Below are positions 48,701 to 57,596 of a stretch of DNA of 64,000 bases, piece after piece; within the stretch, counting starts at the first letter, position 1; each line of letters starts with the position of its first letter. Source of the stretch: Phoronis australis (Eukaryota > Phoronida > Phoronidae); contig NMRA01000119.1 of the NCBI GenBank assembly GCA_002633005.1, positions 797,950-861,949 on the forward strand, written 5' to 3'. Under the pieces are notes generated by a model. It saw only the letters and a program-made list of their open reading frames with translations. It had not been told where the DNA came from and ran no database searches. The translations under genes were made by a program, and so were the position numbers.

Positions 48701-50921
48701 AAAATGACGTCAAGTAACAAAACAACTAAGATCGCCTGCCCCAGATTGGTCCCAGCTACACAGCAATTGCCTCTTAATTTTTTAATTCACCGTTAATGTT
48801 CGGGTGATAACACATTGATTCATAGCCTCAGTTTCCGTTTGTAATGCCCTGGTGCGAGTTCGTACATATAGCAAATGCGCAGCGCAGATGTAAACCTTGT
48901 CCTACGTATTGTACACATGCGTGTTTTATGCATTTTCTGTTGAAACGAGGCCACTTCTGTCTGCGCATATGTATGTGGATGTTTAGTCGTGACGTGTTTG
49001 GCATTAGTATGACATAATATGAGCCCTCAAATGGGAACTGGAATACACAGTAGCATTACATTATAGATATTTCTGCAAATATTGGATATTTTATCAATTC
49101 AGTCCTTGAAACTTTTACAAAGTTGTGTTTCAAATTAATCGGTGTGCGCCAACGACGGTTGCACCCATTTCATGCTCCCGGGAAGTTGAGAAGGATCACG
49201 ACTGACCAGATCCACAGCATGGTATTAATTTTGGGTTAGTAGTAATTTAAAGCGCTATGTAAAATCTAACCTGATTATTATTGCTTTTCATTTTTGCCTT
49301 TCGATTGTTGTGACATAATGACGTCTTAGGCCTACCAAGCAATCTCATAAACTCAATGTAACAGAGAACATACAGAGCTAATTAAGTTAAGATGACGTCA
49401 TAAACTTCAAGTTAGTATTAGTAAAGCTTCACTTTGGAGTCATCTCTGAACTATATCCGGGCCCGGTCTCGAAATGGAACTCGAAATTAGCATTGGCATT
49501 TTCTACTCTACTTTTGGGCGAACTCAAGATAAGTGTCTATTATTCTATGCTCAAGTACACAATAGCTTACGTAGATAATTTATTGTCCTTAGTTCACAGT
49601 TTGTAAACCCAATCTTAAAGCAATAAGTTCGAGTTTGAACTCGAAATTTCGAGTCTTTACTCAAGTTTGTAGCACGAATATAAGGGTCTTCAAGGGGAAA
49701 CTTGAACTAGAAACTCCTATGCATAAACTATAATGTATTCGAGCACAGTCTGATAACCAATTATCTTAAGTTCGCACAAAAGGAGCAGAGAAATTGCCAA
49801 AAATAGTTTCGAGTTCGTTTCGAGTACAAAGATTAGAGACCGGGCCCCGATCATGGTGTTATTCTGACAAATAACCATAGCAAAGGTCTGTATTCAAAAC
49901 ATAAATCATTTGGCATTTGAAGATGGCGCTGCACCGTGGCTTTAAGTCTTTTGCAGTCCATGGACCTGACTATTTGAAAATTAAGTTAATTAGAAGCGTT
50001 CTTGTTCACTTTGTAATCATACGCTAAAATTAAGTTTATCCTGATGAATTTCGCTTTGTGTGTATAACACAGGCGTCGTGACAATAACGCGTCTTCCGAT
50101 TGTGTTATCACCTTCAAATGTTTGCGAGTTTGCTTGAGCATGAGAGGTCTTTTGTGTTGTTAGAATGGATGCCGAGATGTAAAAAAGCAGAAAAAAATAT
50201 GTATCAACTTCCACACTTGTTTGCATGTGGTAAACATCACTATCTAATCATTTCATTAAATTGGACATGTTGTGCATGACACTACCAACGTACTCATCTG
50301 GCAAAATTTCAGCAGGAGTTTTCAAACATTCTACCAAGCCATTCGAGGCATAAATAGGTTTAGTTTTATTGCCAGGGTGCGTATTTTAGACAGCAACGAT
50401 GCAGCAGCAGAAAGATCGAGCTCCAAAACGGAACAAATTTTGAGCAAAACTTTAATTAAAGGGAATTGCATGATTGCACACAATCTGCTCTTTTATTGCC
50501 TTGCTCAGCTTTATGGAAGCTCTTTTATTGATTCGTTTGGCTATCCTCGACAATACAACGTTGATGAATTGTCAAGGAGTTTATAAAAATAAAGGACAAA
50601 TTGAAACTACTCAGGGCTCTTCGGTGCAATTAAAAGTCAAACAGTAAATGCTATGTAGCAAATTACCATTTTTAGCGTGAACGGTCAAGTGATAGATTTT
50701 AGAATACCCACCAACTCAACACTTGTTACTTAGATGCACTGCCGTTGCCCCTCACCGTGTATATTCCATATGGTATACAATACATTGAAAACAAATTTGT
50801 ACTTACCAAAAAACGTGTGAAATTCATGTAGCAGTTTCTTTTTCATGAATTCGCTCAGCTCATATTTTGAAGAGAACACTCCTTTTATCGTATTCTTGCA
50901 TTTATCCGAAACGTTGCCCAT
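21600..50921 (-). CDS. Six-exon gene: sarcoplasmic calcium-binding protein / calexcitin-like EF-hand protein, 212 aa
   Basis: The spliced CDS is the complement of 50807-50921, 26592-26644, 25393-25530, 24920-25037, 23740-23837 and 21600-21716. Every junction has GT and AG at the intron ends, and phases match throughout (1,0,0,1,0); 639 bases give 212 residues plus TAG. EF1 loop is residues 39-50 (DVNKDGQLEWKD), EF2 is 90-101 (DENFDDKVSADE, then W102), EF3 is 139-150 (DRTADGHIDIEE), and EF4 at about 173-184 lacks Asp at loop position 1 and the acid at position 12. The end, SEDECALGNFITGKL, fits the SCP/calexcitin C-terminus. Length is close to the ~180-200 aa usual for the family. Members are cytosolic Ca2+ buffers or sensors in invertebrate muscle and neurons; that role is inferred here. 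The start is ACCATGG, a near-perfect Kozak context. The weakest point is the 24-kb first intron: exon 1 could serve another transcript, but its phase and helix-loop continuity are exact. Confidence 0.82.
23409..23713. repeat. Long palindrome in intron 5 of the SCP-like gene, arms about 143 bp
   Basis: The left arm (about 23409-23551) and right arm (about 23570-23713) are near-identical inverted copies, sharing for example AACAAGAATGGATCAACTGA and CGTCCTTCGTCAACAGAAA. They surround a loop of ~20 bases. The element sits 26 bases downstream of the exon 5 donor in the direction of transcription. The transcribed RNA would form a very long hairpin. Confidence 0.88.
23740..23837 (-). CDS. SCP-like gene, coding exon 5 (EF-hand 3)
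   Basis: This 98-base exon lies between a TTTGTTTCAG acceptor and a GTAAGT donor. With the G from exon 4 it opens with Ala and then encodes DGHIDIEEFEYVLSDFGIPP, continuing to AFLIFSE. EF3 is fully canonical (D139, T141, D143, G144, I146, E150). A long open frame in another reading frame overlaps this exon and is not the gene. A ~305-bp palindrome begins 26 bases beyond the donor. Confidence 0.87.
24920..25037 (-). CDS. SCP-like gene, coding exon 4 (linker and first half of EF-hand 3)
   Basis: This 118-base exon lies between a TTCTAG acceptor and a GTGAGG donor. It encodes LALWTRYHRQRL, an acidic-basic linker, then WLEKYIEYKFNLFDRT and one base of the next codon. The open frame has no initiating Met, so it appears only as an internal exon. 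Confidence 0.85.
25393..25530 (-). CDS. SCP-like gene, coding exon 3 (EF-hand 2)
   Basis: This 138-base phase-0 exon follows a TTTTAG acceptor and ends before GTATGC. It encodes 46 residues with the family pattern GWKQDTPKY, then IWRELQDKADENFDDK and SADEW. Loop residues D90, N92, D94, S98 and E101 are in place, but position 6 is Asp rather than Gly. An ATG inside the exon (25518) is Met61 of the full protein, not a start. Confidence 0.87.
26592..26644 (-). CDS. SCP-like gene, coding exon 2 (EF-hand 1 loop)
   Basis: This 53-base exon lies between a TTTTCAG acceptor and a GTAAGT donor. It encodes VNKDGQLEWKDFEIARE. The Asp that opens the EF loop is split across the 24-kb intron. Loop position 12 is Asp rather than Glu, which is common in EF1 of SCPs. 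Confidence 0.85.
27490..27893 (+). mobile_element. GGGCCCGGTCTC-end foldback element, older copy
   Basis: It shares ACGATAAGTGTCTGTTCTTA, TTACGTAGATAA, ACTCGAGCACAG and GAGTTCGCACAAAAG with the 49.5-kb copy, at the same spacing. The ends are decayed (GCCGGGGTGGTC and AGACCTCGGGCTC). The long diffuse palindrome is rich in CTCGAG/TTCGAG motifs. It lies in intron 1 of the SCP-like gene. Confidence 0.65.
29526..29634 (-). mobile_element. MITE family GTTCAGTAACGCTAGG, copy B (diverged, reverse)
   Basis: It starts CAGTAACGCTAAAATCTAGT and passes through ATACACGGCAATAT and CGCTAAGTCTTGATTTTTAG. These match the core of copy A in reverse. One of the doubled TAGGACC motifs is missing. Confidence 0.7.
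30712..31035. mobile_element. GGGCCCGGTCTC-end foldback element, degenerate copy
   Basis: GTGAACTCAAAATAACTGCC, TATGCGCTCGAGTACATTTA, ATTCTCGAGCAAAAATATAG and GAGTTCGTGTAAAAGTAG resemble the subterminal sequence of the other two copies. The terminal GGGCCC is not preserved. Confidence 0.45.
32191..32230 (+). repeat. ACCAAGACTGCCCCC duplication with C run and an ambiguous base
   Basis: ACCAAGACTGCCCCC occurs twice, the second followed by a run of C. The N at 32206 lies in the first C run, so the copy length may be a sequencing artefact. Confidence 0.7.
32724..33334 (+). mobile_element. MITE family GTTCAGTAACGCTAGG, copy C, split by a nested insertion
   Basis: The left end (32724-32750) and the remainder (33215-33334, ending in TAGCGTTACTGAAC) would be continuous with copies A and D if the intervening bases were removed. 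The nested element is listed separately. Confidence 0.82.
32751..33214 (+). mobile_element. 464-bp inverted-repeat element nested in MITE copy C, flanked by a 9-bp duplication
   Basis: CTCGCTAAA occurs directly before (32742-32750) and after (33215-33223) this stretch, and only once in intact family members. The ends form an imperfect ~45-50-bp inverted repeat. The left end has GGTTCCCTGG and then CACGCAGGTATCAC; the right end has GTGATACCTGCGT and then GGGAACAGCCAG. No coding capacity is seen inside. Confidence 0.72.
34944..35082 (+). mobile_element. MITE family GTTCAGTAACGCTAGG, copy D
   Basis: A full-length copy with GTTCAGTAACGCTAGGA at the left and TAGCGTCTACTGAAC at the right. The same core as copy A is present with about 5-10% differences. 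It lies 1.6 kb from copy C in the same orientation and shares its outer flank CCTCCC...GCACGCC, so the true element ends may lie a few bases further out. Confidence 0.85.
37222..37354 (+). repeat. Two-copy tandem duplication, unit about 67 bp
   Basis: ATCGTGGGTA...TTGCGTCACGA...ACTGTGACCA(C/G)CAAG occurs twice in succession with moderate divergence. One frame reads through both units as a Cys-rich peptide (CCVTRNCDHQ, then FCVTKDCDQQ). It has no ATG and no other sign of coding. Confidence 0.65.
39207..39279 (-). repeat. 73-bp foldback family, copy 5 (reverse orientation)
   Basis: It runs from CATGGGCGGCGCAGCACTGA through GGGGGCTGTAGCCCCCC to CCCTATGGTGCGTCGCCCATG (last 21 bases, counted to 39279). 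CATG at both ends defines a 73-bp unit. Confidence 0.83.
41565..41752. repeat. Cluster of GTGACGGACGTACGG motifs, direct and inverted
   Basis: GTGACGGACGTATGG (about 41566) is followed by its inverted relative CCGTACGCCTGTCAC (about 41599). A further direct copy, GTGACGGACGTACGG, lies at about 41737. The spacers are AT-rich. Confidence 0.6.
43423..43452 (+). repeat. TTTGA pentanucleotide microsatellite
   Basis: About six slightly interrupted units of TTTGA (one TTCGA). Confidence 0.8.
45107..45192 (+). repeat. Polypyrimidine tract (CCCT/CCTC-rich)
   Basis: Almost pure C/T for over 80 bases, with CCTCCCTCCCTCC runs. It is a simple-sequence tract able to form H-DNA, inside intron 1 of the SCP-like gene. 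Confidence 0.85.
46748..46862. repeat. Short foldback with CCCTTGGCCCTTA ends
   Basis: CCCTTGGCCCTTATT (about 46758) and TAAGGGCCAAGGGGACTG (about 46842) face each other about 70 bases apart. An ambiguous base (46747) adjoins the left arm. Confidence 0.55.
49459..49847 (+). mobile_element. GGGCCCGGTCTC-end foldback element, best copy
   Basis: The termini are GGGCCCGGTCTCG and, inverted, GAGACCGGGCCC. Long imperfect arms share GGGCGAACTCAAGATAAGTG (left) with ATTATCTTAAGTTCGCACAA (right). About 390 bp, with no ORF. It lies 0.96 kb from coding exon 1 of the SCP-like gene, inside intron 1. Confidence 0.8.
50807..50921 (-). CDS. SCP-like gene, coding exon 1 (residues 1-38 plus one base)
   Basis: The exon starts at ATG 50921 in the context ACCATGG and ends at 50807 before GTAAGT. 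It encodes MGNVSDKCKNTIKG and then a lysine-rich helix ending LLHEFHTFF, the E-helix of EF-hand 1. The final G completes GAC (Asp39) with the next exon. A CAG acceptor-like site (TTTGCTACACAG) lies five bases upstream of the ATG, so a 5' untranslated exon probably precedes it. Gly2-Asn3 followed by Ser5 and Lys7 resembles an N-myristoylation site. Confidence 0.75.
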
Positions 50922-51382
50922 GGTAGCTGTGTAGCAAATAACCGATTTGTCTGTAGCTCACGATTTAATATAAACACAGCTGACAGTCTCTGTTATTATA
51001 TATATGATATCTGTAACATCGATTGAGCGGTCACCGGATTGACTCTTGCATGAGCTATCCGGGTAATAAGGTATGAAGGTAGGCTTTTTATAAAATTATG
51101 ACACCTGCGATTATCACCTCGCTCTGTAAATTTCTTAGTAGTGTTTGAAGTATAGCCACATGGATGTGTACGAGTTGAGCAAAGACGCTTCTCCCAAGAT
51201 GAGTACTCGTTCATTAAATATAGATAATTTCATTTTCAGGATCGAAAGGACTTGTAAGCCTATGGAACACTGACAAAGACGGTGATGGATAAAAAGCTTG
51301 TCTAAGGGCAACCATGTTAGAAAACACGTGATTTAAATTGCATTTGCAACACAGATACAGGGTGCAATAAAAATGTACTTAC

Positions 51383-51480
51383 ACTTCAAATAACAATCAC
51401 TGCGTTGTTGACGTTGGAGCAATATTCCTGTTGCTTTTTGCTGAAGAGGCTTTTCAGCTGATCAAACATGATTCAGTCTT
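51383..51480 (-). other. Candidate 5' untranslated exon of the SCP-like gene with a short upstream ORF
   Basis: A GTAAGT donor at 51382-51377 follows a stretch containing an ATG at 51469. That ATG opens 27 codons (MFDQLKSLFSKKQQEY and so on) and stops with TGA at 51386, three bases before the donor. Splicing to the CAG acceptor just before 50926 would put this ORF directly upstream of the main start. The upstream limit given is arbitrary. It could equally be an alternative first exon of something else, or chance. Confidence 0.3.
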
Positions 51481-53509
51481 TAAAACTAAAATTAATTAAT
51501 GCCCTTTGTATAAATTTCGGAAAAATATTAAACGTCTTTGAAGTTCTATGATGTTTTGAGTTTCCACTAATTGGCATTTTGCGATAAATTTTCGTTAACT
51601 AAAACCGACTCGCTTTGCCATTCCCGTGCACACAGAACACGTGACGACTCATAGACTGGAGTAACCTAGCCAACGGCTAGCTGTGTGAGGAGACTAACGT
51701 TAAAAATCAGCTAGGAACCGCTGCGGGGTTAACTTCACGTTGGTCTTGAAATTTCAAACAAACCGGTTATGTCTGCTCGTCTTTTCGTCGCCAAATTTAT
51801 ATCAACACGTAGAGCTAACTATCGGCGGGCTGCAATGACGCAAAGACTGCGCTGCGGAAGAGACTGGAAAAATAGCATTCGTTGCTTTCATACGCGCACC
51901 CAGCCTTCAATATGGGGAGGGCTCGAGTTTCTGGCGATGTGGACCTCTTACTAACAAAAAAGCGGGTCGACTAAAAAACAGTACCACGATCGGAGCTGTG
52001 AATTGTGCGTTTGCGCCTTTTTAGTTGACTTTTATCTCGTTTTCTCGGATTTTTTTGTTTCTCTGAGGCGGACCTTTTTGCCCACTTCGCCAAATGGGAG
52101 GCTCAGTCGAGCCCTCCGAGCACCACCCCCGCCCCCTCCCCTGGGTGCGCGCATGGCTTTATGGTAGTTCCGGGCAGAGACCAGCGCCAGTCCTTCTCAT
52201 GACGTCAATCAGCTACCACGTTATGCCGTTATGGTAGGAACAGCATCAGCGCTGGTGCACGGTTCCGAGTTTTAGTTCGTAGCAAATGCGTGCCATTAAC
52301 GCAAACCGACTGATCATTCGTCACGGTTTTAAGTTTATATTATACTGCATACTGGACATTTAGAGCCGTTAAGATTTAATTAGACTCCGAATAATTGATT
52401 ATGTACAGACGAAATAAAAAGTAGTCATTGGGTGAGACGTTTCCAAATCAGGAAGTCAGTACATTCAGAAACCTGGATATGCTAGTTTACTGAAGTAGAT
52501 TGCGAGCTGGCGCGGATGCAAAGAGGCTACCGGTATTTTTGTCTGAAATCTAGACTCTACTATTATTATTATTCAAAGACTAGTGTTAATAGACATATGC
52601 AAAAAGGTGCCCACGAATCGTGGCATATCAATAATGCAGATTATATTATATACTTATATGATCTTTGTGAAAAACAAAACACTTTAAAGCTGCGTGAAAC
52701 GAAAACGATAATTTGGAAAAGTGCAACAGCGTCTTTAGGTTTTATCTTGAACTTCTGTATCACACGAAATTTGGTAATGTAATAGATTCTGTTGTTTTGC
52801 TTTGAATGTGCATTTCTTTTTGCTAAATTTTACTAAAAAAGCATGGTCGTGTAAGCTTATTAATGGCAGGTTCGTATAAAGTCAACATTAAGAATTTCTG
52901 CTGAGTCAAATTCTATAGCCTCAAAAGACTTTCCATGCCTCTGAGGTAACACTTCGTGTGTCCTTACGTATTAGACGAAGCCTATCTTCTCTCAGGCAAC
53001 CTTTCTACACGTATACAAAGTGTGGTATTTTGTTAACGCTCAAAACAGAATAGTGATTATTTTTCAGTTTTATCACTTGGCGCATTTATGCCGATGAGAG
53101 AACTCTTGGCGTGTACACGGTGGTCATCACGCTAATTCCATACTTTTCGCCATTTTCCGTACGACTTATATTGTACGTACATATAATGCAGTGTACAATA
53201 GTGTCACAAACGGAAACGGACGAATTTTGTGTGGCGATAGCTTACGTACGAAAGAACACGGGGGGTCACTTGCCACTCGATTGTGGAGACTCCCAAGATT
53301 ACGCGGAGGACTTTTTGTACAAGTTGTGGCAAATTAGTGGAAATTGTCGAATATGAACTTTGTTTCAATACACAAGAAGATTTTAGTCCAGTAGCCACAA
53401 ATGGATACGCAGAAGTGTTCGACAATATATGATTTTTTGTTTGTTACATGTTTAGGCTTTGAGCATTTTGCTGGGTTATAATCACGACAACCTTGAGTAT
53501 TTTTTAAGT

Positions 53510-53940
53510 ACGCAAATTAATGTTGCCATTATGCAAAATTGTTTTTTCCTTATAACTTCCTTACCAAGCATTGTGGGCAGATTATACTAATATTTTCACC
53601 CATGCTTCTATGGTCCGTGGATTTAATGGAGATACTTTGGAGGCAGATGCATCGAGAGTTTGCACAGTTAATGCAAATTAAGGCACCCGTGACTGAAAAT
53701 TCTCCTTGTGCCTATTGCTTGTTTCAGGCGCCACAGGCTAATTGCATTCTTATTTGCACCCACGTTTTTCTTAATAAAATCTTTTTACAAGTTGTTACAT
53801 GATAAATTTGCGTAAATTATACAATTAATAGCCACCATTATTTAAAATTAAGTGACATAAAATTTTGCTTCTGCTCATGATAACTTCCTACGTGCGCTAA
53901 CTGTAGATTATTGTAATATTTACACTCATGCAGGTCATTT
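53510..53940 (-). repeat. Reverse-oriented copies of the same ~150-bp tandem repeat
   Basis: ATTAATGTTGCCATTATGCA, CTTATAACTTCCTTACCA, and later GATAACTTCCTACGTGCGCT and ATAGCCACCATTATTTAAAA, are reverse complements of the 56.3-56.8 kb units. There are two to three diverged units. Confidence 0.5.
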
Positions 53941-55691
53941 ACACAACCCAAATGCATAATTTATGGAAATTGAGACGACCAAGGTTATTTTGGCTCGTCG
54001 TCTTCGTTACATGAACCTGGATGATTTGATAATTTTCGAGAGACTTTTGGGCGAATGCACCATTTGAAGCAAGACCTGATATTGTTTGCGGAAGTGTGTA
54101 GCATGCATGAAGAATCGTCTTACTTTTAGCGAAGACATAAATACTGTGCATTCTGATGTTCCTACACATAGCTTTTACCTTCGCCCTTGATTTGCCTTAC
54201 AACTACAGCATAAAGCTTACCAAACTTTAAAGATTCGCGTAGAACTTTTCCCAAGTCAACAACTGAAGCACAACCCGACATATTCAAGTAACAACATCTC
54301 ATTTTTATGAGTTTAGCAAACATTTGTTTACGGAAAAGTTGGCATCTAAACTTCCGGTGGCACTTGTCACAAAGGTATACAGATGTGCGTGTTCGTTCAT
54401 TTTGGTTAGCGTACGTATAATCACTTACACTGCTCACTGTGCCATCGCCGCACGTGTGACTAGGCTGATGTTTATCATCCCCGTCTCTCATAAAACGGTC
54501 ATACTGGTAATACGGGTTAGAACTTATTTAACATTTTAGTTTCACCAGCATATTTTGGTTTCTAACTTTCGAAATTTGTAACAAAACCCAAGAATAAAGC
54601 TCTTCATATGTTTAAAGCAAACAATTCGCACCCTGATAACAGTTCTTGGGATATTTCACAACAGTAAATGGCAAATCAGAGAGCGATCCTAAGACCCATG
54701 CAAAACTTTTCCATCTCATCAAAATTTGTGAATATAATAGTCGTCGCCACAGTATAAATGGCACAATTTGAAGTCAAATGTGGGCCGTATAACATATTCA
54801 CGCTTGGCTATTTGTGGTTCGAAACTTCATGTCTGTTAGTGTTCACGTTAATTGCTTCACGTTCTATTTGATGTATATGAGCAGTACCGTGCCTTAAACA
54901 TTTCAAGGACGCATTTTCAGAAATGAATCAAGAACAGCTTGTAACTCTATATCTATAGTCACCCCGTTCTTTAAGTAGATGTACAACTGTTCTGAAGTAA
55001 AAATGCAACAGCTTATTATTCAAAATGACTTATTCTTATTGAAATGACATACCGAGTAGGCAAGAAATTGAATTTCGGCCCTCAAAAGTGGGGCCACTTA
55101 TATTAATATACAGGGTCTCCCAGGAAGGCGGCCGGAGAGCGGGGTCACCTATATTAATGTAGGTAAATATTATTACTATACTCAAGATAACTGTTTAAAT
55201 CCTGTGTCCCATAACCGTTTATTCCCCATATTAAAATACATGTAATCTTGTTAAGACATAGATGTGTAAACTGTAAAGAAAACAAAACCGTGAGAACATT
55301 AAAAGATCCACAAAACAGGTAAAACTTAACAAAAATTAAATGTACATAGAGAACTGCAGTATTCGGTAGAAGCCTATTTTAGAAATTTTATTATAATGTA
55401 TTAAGATATATTAGAATAAAAAAGTTTTAAAAAATCATCAAAGTTTTGTGTAAAATTTGTATTAGAGACATTAAATTATAAGTCATTAAATTGTATATTG
55501 TTATAATACTGATATCAGAAAGCAAAAGTGCTTGAAATCTAGTTTTACATCAACTCATGACTTTCACAGAAAAACAGATAGAATAAATGAAATTTTCTGG
55601 CATGATCAACGGAAATATAGAATTCAACGCTATGCATGGAAATTACCTTTCTTGAAAATCATAATAACCAATACACGGAACTGAAATTTGA

Positions 55692-56053
55692 TCATAGTGT
55701 ATGAAGCATTTCCGGTGCACATGTGGCCTTTAGGAAAGCAGATGTGGGGATTTTTACAACGGGTTTGGTCTTTGCTGCTACAGGAGTGGAATTTAGGGTA
55801 TCGTTGCTGGGATGTAGAGGTGCGATCATGCAGTTGTTTCCACCCCTTGATGGCAAGCCATCTGTGATCATCTGAACACTATCTTTCATGGGAAAACTGG
55901 CATGAATAGGGCCATCAAGTCCATTTTCTTCTTTCTCATTGATGTGGAGAAGACGAAGAATTTCTGATCAACCATCCATGGATATTTGTCCAGTTTATCA
56001 AAGTTTCTTACGTCGTACTTGCAGCCCACATCACAGCAGTACTTCGTTGGCAT
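55692..56053 (-). pseudogene. Unrecognised broken coding remnant (two overlapping frames)
   Basis: One frame opens at Met 56053 and reads MPTKYCCDVGCKYDVRNF and then DKLDKYPWMVDQ. From about 55965 a second frame takes over, reading LLHINEKEENGLDGPIHASF and continuing in protein-like sequence (GLPSRGG, ALH-like and KIPTSAF segments) to the stop at 55692. The composition of both pieces is more protein-like than neighbouring chance frames, and the switch looks like a single frameshift or a missed intron. I do not recognise a family. It may be a transposon-encoded protein or an exon of an unseen gene. Confidence 0.3.
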
Positions 56054-56284
56054 GAGAATAACGAGTAGAAATACGAGGCAACAAATGTGCCTGGTGGATG
56101 TTTACGGCATTGTGGGTAAACACAGCGAGATTCGAGTGTCGCTTTGTAATCCGGGACGGCCCTATTGCTTTGCAATTAATTACAATACTTTGAATCACGT
56201 GCATACTCTGTTATCAATTGTATCTATTTAAACCACGCTTTGTAAGGAAGTATTCAAAACAAGTAATGTAGAGCTTTATGTGCA

Positions 56285-56755
56285 TAAAGTATAAAAATTT
56301 ATGAAGTAAGTGATTTCATCAAATTCACTGACCACGAAAACGTGGGTGCCAACATCAAAATGATTTGTATGCAGTGCACTATGAGGAAGTTACAAGCAGA
56401 TACGTAACAGAATTTTTAGATAATGTTAGCCATTAGTTGCATAAATTACGCTAAGTTTTCATGCAACAACTTGCAAAATGATTTTAATAACATAATTGAC
56501 TATAGAAACACGAGTGCAAATATCATTGTCATTTACTTGTGTTACTTGGTACTTTAGCTATAGCGCAAGAAGATTTTTAAATAATGGCGACCTAAATTTG
56601 CATCACGATTTATCCACCTGCAAACTAGTTTCATAAAAATCACTTACCTTGAAAACATTAGGTAAAACACCAACATAGTGTATTCGGGCTTACGGTGCTA
56701 GGTAAGGAAGTTATAAGCAAAAGCAGATTTTTCCATAATGGCAACCTTAATTTGC
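56285..56755 (+). repeat. Three diverged tandem units of about 150-160 bp
   Basis: Each unit contains a GGAAGTTA(C/T)AAGCA or similar stretch, an A/T-rich GATTTTT, then ATAATGGC(G/A)ACC and AATTTGCAT. Best preserved is the last unit, with AGGAAGTTATAAGCAAAAGC. Identity between units is moderate. Confidence 0.55.
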
Positions 56756-57463
56756 ATATTTACAAAAAATGCTCGAGGTTGTCAAGATTACAACCAAGCC
56801 AAAATTCTTCAGGGGAGCCACCTCAGCATGAGACAACAAAAACATCTACTAACAAGAATTTCTAGGTCCTCTGTGGGGACAAAATGGGTGGTTACTAGAC
56901 TACGAAATAAAAATGTGATATTTGCATTAAAGACATATTCTACAGAATACAACACAGACAAACTGTGGCAATCTGAAGTCAAATTGAATGAGTTCGTACT
57001 TAGCACAGATGTTACCAGTAGGTGCATTAAAACAGATTGCTCCGGTATACAGTGAATCTAATTGTTTTTATGTGTCAGGTGCTTTCATTCTTTGTTTATT
57101 TCATTCATTGCCTTGCATAATTCAAATTTAACATGCATCCGCTGGTGAGCTCTTCTTTGATGTTATGGTTTCAAGGTGGACACTGTTCCTCCGGCGCCGA
57201 CACACAGGCGTTCTCATTAACAGCGCTCTTTTCTCACGAGCTGTACTCGGGTTACTACGCGCCCAAATTCTGTGTTGCGAACAATTTTTTTCTCACGAAC
57301 TGCAATGATTTTACTCTCTGACACGGATTGTGCGTATTTTTTGTTTGTATATGTCACGCGTTTCACAAATAAATAATAAGACTTGCGACTGCAGTTCAAT
57401 CATAACGATACAACCACACTTCACAAACTGCGATCAAAGACTCCTTCAAACCAGTGAACGGAC

Positions 57464-57496
57464 GTGCGTTCAGTAACGCTATCCAAAGTCACTTTT
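57464..57496 (+). repeat. MITE family GTTCAGTAACGCTAGG, terminal fragment
   Basis: CGTGCGTTCAGTAACGCT is followed by ATCCAAAGTCAC. This looks like one end fused by internal deletion to core sequence. Confidence 0.5.
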
Positions 57497-57596
57497 TCTC
57501 ACATGAACTACTGGACGTAAGTTTAATGTTCATTTGCTCATCTACCATCAAACCAGGATGTCAGCCGAACATCAGGTAAAGTGGGAATATCCTGTG

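Larger units (their letters stand above)
26645..50806 (-). other. Intron 1 of the SCP-like gene (24.2 kb), transposon-rich
   Basis: It is bounded by GTAAGT at 50806 and TTTTCAG at 26645. It holds MITE copies B, C and D, a nested insertion, three GGGCCCGGTCTC-type elements, foldback copy 5, tandem repeats and microsatellites. I looked for further EF-hand exons on the minus strand and saw none, and I could not support a nested gene. Confidence 0.65.
50922..55691. other. Upstream region of the SCP-like gene and repeats
   Basis: Apart from the candidate 5' exon and the 53.5-kb repeats there is no supported gene. The part from 51640 to 52260 is richer in CpG and GC than its surroundings and could hold a promoter. 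No TATA box is convincing. Confidence 0.4.
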
